Shown here one piece after another: positions 42,901-45,676 of a DNA stretch of 45,676 nt; position 1 is the stretch's first letter, and each line of letters opens with the position of its first letter. The stretch lies in contig CALVMX010000001.1 in NCBI GenBank assembly GCA_944349415.1, forward strand, positions 1 through 45,676, written 5' to 3'. The notes below the pieces were generated by a model. It saw nothing but the letters and a program-made list of their open reading frames with translations, was not told the origin of the DNA and searched no databases. Made by a program: the position numbers and the translations under genes. This stretch comes from an uncultured Clostridia bacterium. Its GTDB lineage: Bacteria > Bacillota > Clostridia > Christensenellales > UBA1242.

Positions 42901-45676
42901 CACTATCAACTCGAATAGTGTTTCTACTAATACTTCCTTGTGTGACAAATTTTATATAATCATATAAACCAGCGGTATCCAAAGTGAGTGTCATATTGCT
43001 TGAAGTAACATTTGAAATTGTTTCCTCTTGTTCAGTTGTATTTAAATCTAGTTTATACACCACTTTTGTAGGATAATTTTGATGCGACTGCCAAATAAAT
43101 GTTCCATTTTCAATGTGGAAATCATGACAAGCACCATTGTAAGAAAGTTCAAAACGTTCAGATTTACTTGAAATAGAATAGGAATTACCTTGTGCAAAAA
43201 TCTCAAAAGTAAAATCAGTAGAACTGAGAATATCAGAATATTTACTCTTTAGAGAATTCGCACCATTTAAATTTAGATATAAAATTAAGTCATTTCCATC
43301 TACTTCAACATCAAAGGTTTCGCCTTCGTCTCCGATTAGTTTGCAAGTCCAATTTCCAGACATATTAGAAATTTCAAAGCCATATTTATCTGTCGAACTT
43401 TCCATTCTTAAAATGTAAGTTGATGCAAGACTAGAATTTCCTTCAGCATCAGTGTATACATTCGCTTGACTAATTCTGAGATAAAATGCTCTTGCAATGC
43501 TTTCACTTTCTGTATCTGTAGACTCTTCAAAGGCTGCTGTAACTTTCGGCATAGGATTAACATAGAAAACAGAATTATCTTCCTCTTGACCGGCGTCACT
43601 TCTCTTTAAAGAATACCAAGCGGAGTTAAAGGTTGAAGAGTTTCCAAGTAGACAATATTCAATTTGATATTTTCCAGACTGTATTCTTTCAAAGAATTCA
43701 TCAAAGATATTGACTTCGTTGCCAATACCTCCACAGTATTCTTCTATTCTTTCTCTAAAGTTAGAAACCAAGGTTCTATCAGTCGCATCTTGCACATTAG
43801 AATAAATGTGATCCAATAATTGAGAGAGATTTGGTAGGTCAAGCGCTTGCAATAAATATAACGCATCCACTGTAACTGTTTCAGTATATTTAACACCGCT
43901 TGCGTCAGAAGATATAAATCTAAATCTGATTCTTACCTGTCCGTTGACTAAGTCATTTACAGTAAAGGTAAAAGGATAGAAGAAGATATTATCAACAAAC
44001 GCATTGACATTTGCCGAAGTCATTGAACTAACTGGCAAATTCAAAAGTGCGTAAATATCGTTATTTACATCTCCGTCATAAGAAGAATTTGAGCTTGAAT
44101 CCCAATTGATAGAAAGCACTCCTGCTGAATTTAATGTAAGTTCAGAGTTGAAACGTCCTTTAGCCACATTTTTTATTGTTCCGTCATTTTCTTGAATATA
44201 TCGTGGGTCTGAAGCAATGACGAAAGGATCATCAGCTATCGCAATAACATAAACATTGTATTGACTATAACTTGCAGAGAATAATTCTCCGTCATATGAT
44301 GTCGTTATGCTATCAGTTTTGTATTTGTTTATTGCACTTTCGTTTTCTACGCTAACAAGATAGATATAATAACCATCTGCTAAATTAACTAAATCTTGAA
44401 GATCTGTGTTGACTGTCCAATATAAGTTACCATTTGAAAGATATACCTGACTCAATTCTGGAAGTTTAGTAAACTCTAAAGGAATATCTTCTACCCCGTC
44501 ATTATAACTTGTTATGTAATTTGAGATAACAATATTTTCATCTATAGATTTTAAAACACTTATACTTAATTTGTAATTTCCAGCTCCTTGATTTATTTCT
44601 TCATTGCTAAAAATTGAAGATAAATCTAAATATATTCTGTTATTTAAAGTATCTAAAATAAACTCGTCGCTTCCATAACTATATTTAAAGCTTGCTTCAG
44701 TTCCAGTAGGAGATGTATAGTCTACTCTAAAATAGAATCCAACAATGTTTTCATCATAAGTAAAACCTATTTGTGTTTTTGAACGGTCACGATTATCCTC
44801 TTCAAAGTCTTCTAAAGTATCTTCCATTTTTTCAACGACAACGATTTGAGTGGTATTATCAATGGTAAATTCAAAAGAAGTTACAAAGGACAACGTGTTA
44901 GTATAGTCGCCTCCAAAACTTTCTTGAATAGCATATAAATATACCGTATTTTGACCGCTTGTAAAGTTGAAAGCATCTAAAATTTCTGTATAGTTAATGG
45001 TGTAAAGATAATTTGTGCCTTCCAATACATCTGTTGAAGTTAAATTTAATTCAACCGCATTTGCAAGTGTTATTAAGTTTTCTTCATAAAGCTCTTGCTG
45101 GCTTACAAAAACTCTAGAATATTCATTACTTAGCGCTATAGTTAACAAATCTAGATTTACGCTGTCAAAAGCTACACTTCTTACCGAATCGGATAGTCTA
45201 AAACCTGCACTTTCAACTATAATCGAGTCTAAAGAAAGGTTGATGTTTCCGCTTGTATTATATATAACACCACTATTTAAAGCATCGCCTTTTTTCTTAA
45301 TTTGAAGGTTAAAGACAGTGTTTTCTTCCAAATTTTCAAACAGAGAAAGGTTGATAGCAACAAGTCCATCGACGTCTGAGGTTATCTCTTGCCACTCAAA
45401 CACCGTTTCGTCTATAGCCGAAGCTGGAACAAGTGTATAGAGATATGTTGTTCCTGTTTCGCCTATAAAAGTTATAAAGCCGTCACTATTAACAGAGATA
45501 TTCACTCTACTTAAATTGTCTCCGCTTCCTAAAAGCGAACAATTTACACTGTAAATTGCAGAATCTGTATAATAAGGATTAGTTTCACTATGGTTACAAG
45601 CGATTATATCAAATCTAATTTCTGCACCAGAGTAAGTATAGCCATAATTTTGCAGAAGATTATAATCTTCGCCAAA
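39956..45676 (-). CDS. Large secreted protein with fibronectin-III-like and GLUG-like repeats (5' end outside the window)
   Basis: The reading frame is open to the right edge (1906 codons here); the GTG at 45503-45505 is internal, because upstream codons continue in frame (for example G-S-G-D-N-L-S-R just before it). At least seven units share a strand signature like I-x-N-G-x-L-x-W, near residues 60, 412, 522, 858, 1095, 1235 and 1470 of the visible part, suggesting FN3-like beta-sandwiches. From about 1556 a G-D-G-T-G-T-N-P-Y module like those of the giant protein leads into GLUG-like turns (V-G-G-L-V-Y, G-A-Y-A-G-L-V). The C-terminus (D-E-I-N-P-T-L) has no membrane span, LPXTG or basic tail, so it is either released or held by a partner. 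Likely a surface or matrix protein; ligand unknown. Confidence 0.87.
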   Translation of the reverse strand, partial: FGEDYNLLQNYGYTYSGAEIRFDIIACNHSETNPYYTDSAIYSVNCSLLGSGDNLSRVNISVNSDGFITFIGETGTTYLYTLVPASAIDETVFEWQEITSDVDGLVAINLSLFENLEENTVFNLQIKKKGDALNSGVIYNTSGNINLSLDSIIVESAGFRLSDSVRSVAFDSVNLDLLTIALSNEYSRVFVSQQELYEENLITLANAVELNLTSTDVLEGTNYLYTINYTEILDAFNFTSGQNTVYLYAIQESFGGDYTNTLSFVTSFEFTIDNTTQIVVVEKMEDTLEDFEEDNRDRSKTQIGFTYDENIVGFYFRVDYTSPTGTEASFKYSYGSDEFILDTLNNRIYLDLSSIFSNEEINQGAGNYKLSISVLKSIDENIVISNYITSYNDGVEDIPLEFTKLPELSQVYLSNGNLYWTVNTDLQDLVNLADGYYIYLVSVENESAINKYKTDSITTSYDGELFSASYSQYNVYVIAIADDPFVIASDPRYIQENDGTIKNVAKGRFNSELTLNSAGVLSINWDSSSNSSYDGDVNNDIYALLNLPVSSMTSANVNAFVDNIFFYPFTFTVNDLVNGQVRIRFRFISSDASGVKYTETVTVDALYLLQALDLPNLSQLLDHIYSNVQDATDRTLVSNFRERIEEYCGGIGNEVNIFDEFFERIQSGKYQIEYCLLGNSSTFNSAWYSLKRSDAGQEEDNSVFYVNPMPKVTAAFEESTDTESESIARAFYLRISQANVYTDAEGNSSLASTYILRMESSTDKYGFEISNMSGNWTCKLIGDEGETFDVEVDGNDLILYLNLNGANSLKSKYSDILSSTDFTFEIFAQGNSYSISSKSERFELSYNGACHDFHIENGTFIWQSHQNYPTKVVYKLDLNTTEQEETISNVTSSNMTLTLDTAGLYDYIKFVTQGSISRNTIRVDSETYMIENVYKLNTPTLQTDLNMIRVSEAEGNISNYAEAYSQDDFKKYEIYNDVSTNNLSFKYTDLNIDELTTYYEPGTTFYSTTSQDYAYKSSELTAASYSISSLGSTADFEASERQVSDGVTDHDVYIFNIDYGELESQDKNTILLRSTTGTINARMLNSVSQDSLSIQNGVVSWSEGGILEEGENLNLVYKITLSFYDTSIDSNGETAVDFLSSENNIERYTALTQFDISKEAENFPQADYSYIRITVQALALNITDEEQSNNNRFEELVEGGYISGTNISFSDGTYVLMSNGVYLENITLSNPVENIAITNGQLTWTYATNENVEFIVEDENGNTISGTLSSTLSEEFYIFTFKEDVGALSAGEHTLTVYAVQIGTSQDNLIKSVGASVSGVLKIASMSQDGYQIYTETLSIRDDTGGSHFVDVETLDFSQYFTNNQYNNVTLTVTLTDENSQSFTLTSSNSKIYVFSSEEELQTFRNNYSDYIDTQNCVAIATGMTFIVTVTGEVDSAYQEQIFLLPADEFTLNLQRPEYQINISYDAINQIFSWTTDSQDEEGLVYVVNIAYNEGSSRTYETTENSFVPTVIGNITEFRVAVKFGENALMSSFVDFEDTDDDTANGLATFNLFANGDGTGTNPYTINNTTQFRNIAYRMSKATYLNSYTQNGQTQTESTIFYFQLGNDIGLSDDDLLQFNGILFKGTFEGALLGANHTIVYTSTYSASSAALTSAITVSVGRLTGLTTGENAVYSYGLSLFESLGTTSTISNLTIQPIFNSENNVGVNLLVAGLTITNSGTVSNVNAAGLESNLVIYTSSQGRIGAYAGLVSINNGSLNNCALTADINLTDTQGGVTRNQNFYVGGLVYTNYGNIRQSSLNANITLDIQSAQDATRHQIAGIAVTSGLSSSLSGNSIGTDSESGQTYQVSFIANSSNNDTVYVAGISVYCLAQGTNYTGNSYNSGCAVASTTSGSIAISDEINPTL

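Noticed and set aside
45503..45505. GTG at 45505 as the start of the second giant protein
   Set aside because: The frame continues open to the window edge with similar beta-rich sequence and there is no signal peptide after this GTG.

Overview
The window is AT-rich and every gene in it lies on the minus strand, so transcription runs from high to low coordinates. Shine-Dalgarno sites of the AAGGAG type, TTGACA/TATAAT-like promoters, the holB-ricT-trmN6 cluster, lipoprotein signals and the absence of an outer-membrane gene point to a low-GC Gram-positive bacterium (Bacillota). The very large MBG/GLUG/InlB-repeat surface proteins fit an uncultured, probably gut-associated Clostridia-like lineage. 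That last assignment is inference; there is no rRNA here to settle it.

Layout from right to left, in the direction of transcription: (1) 39956-45676, the 3' part of a gene for a giant secreted protein with fibronectin-III-like repeats, followed by 38994-39830, a signal-peptide protein with a C-terminal membrane anchor. (2) 37002-38834, the GTPase TypA/BipA, with its own terminator. (3) 31661-36917, a clearly bounded operon: strong extended -10 promoter, small membrane protein, replicative helicase DnaB, two unknown helical envelope proteins, glutamyl-tRNA synthetase GltX, terminator. (4) 11946-31334, a single 19.4-kb gene for a 6462-residue surface protein that fills about 42% of the window, followed directly by a 78-nt sequence that can fold almost completely into a four-way junction. 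(5) 11032-11793, UppP, and 8313-10925, a Ca2+-type P-type ATPase ending at a hairpin terminator. (6) 4805-8033, the DNA-maintenance/regulation cluster holB-ricT-trmN6 plus a TIM-barrel protein; its promoter sits so close to holB that the transcript may be leaderless. (7) 163-4626, an ABC-exporter operon: a fusion of a YwaF/TMEM164-like membrane domain with an ABC ATPase, an ABC-2-type permease, and a membrane-tethered Ig-like protein. (8) 2-85, the start of a lipoprotein gene with its own promoter.

Housekeeping genes (holB, ricT, trmN6, uppP, gltX, dnaB, typA) alternate with envelope genes of unknown function. The envelope set contains two giant beta-rich proteins, two lipoproteins, several single-pass proteins with a basic C-terminal tail and no LPXTG signal, and an exporter with unusual architecture. 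The least explained items are the TMEM164-like/ABC fusion, the giant surface protein with its structured 3' flank, and the envelope proteins in the dnaB-gltX operon. I see no tRNA, rRNA, CRISPR array, transposase, integrase or phage gene.
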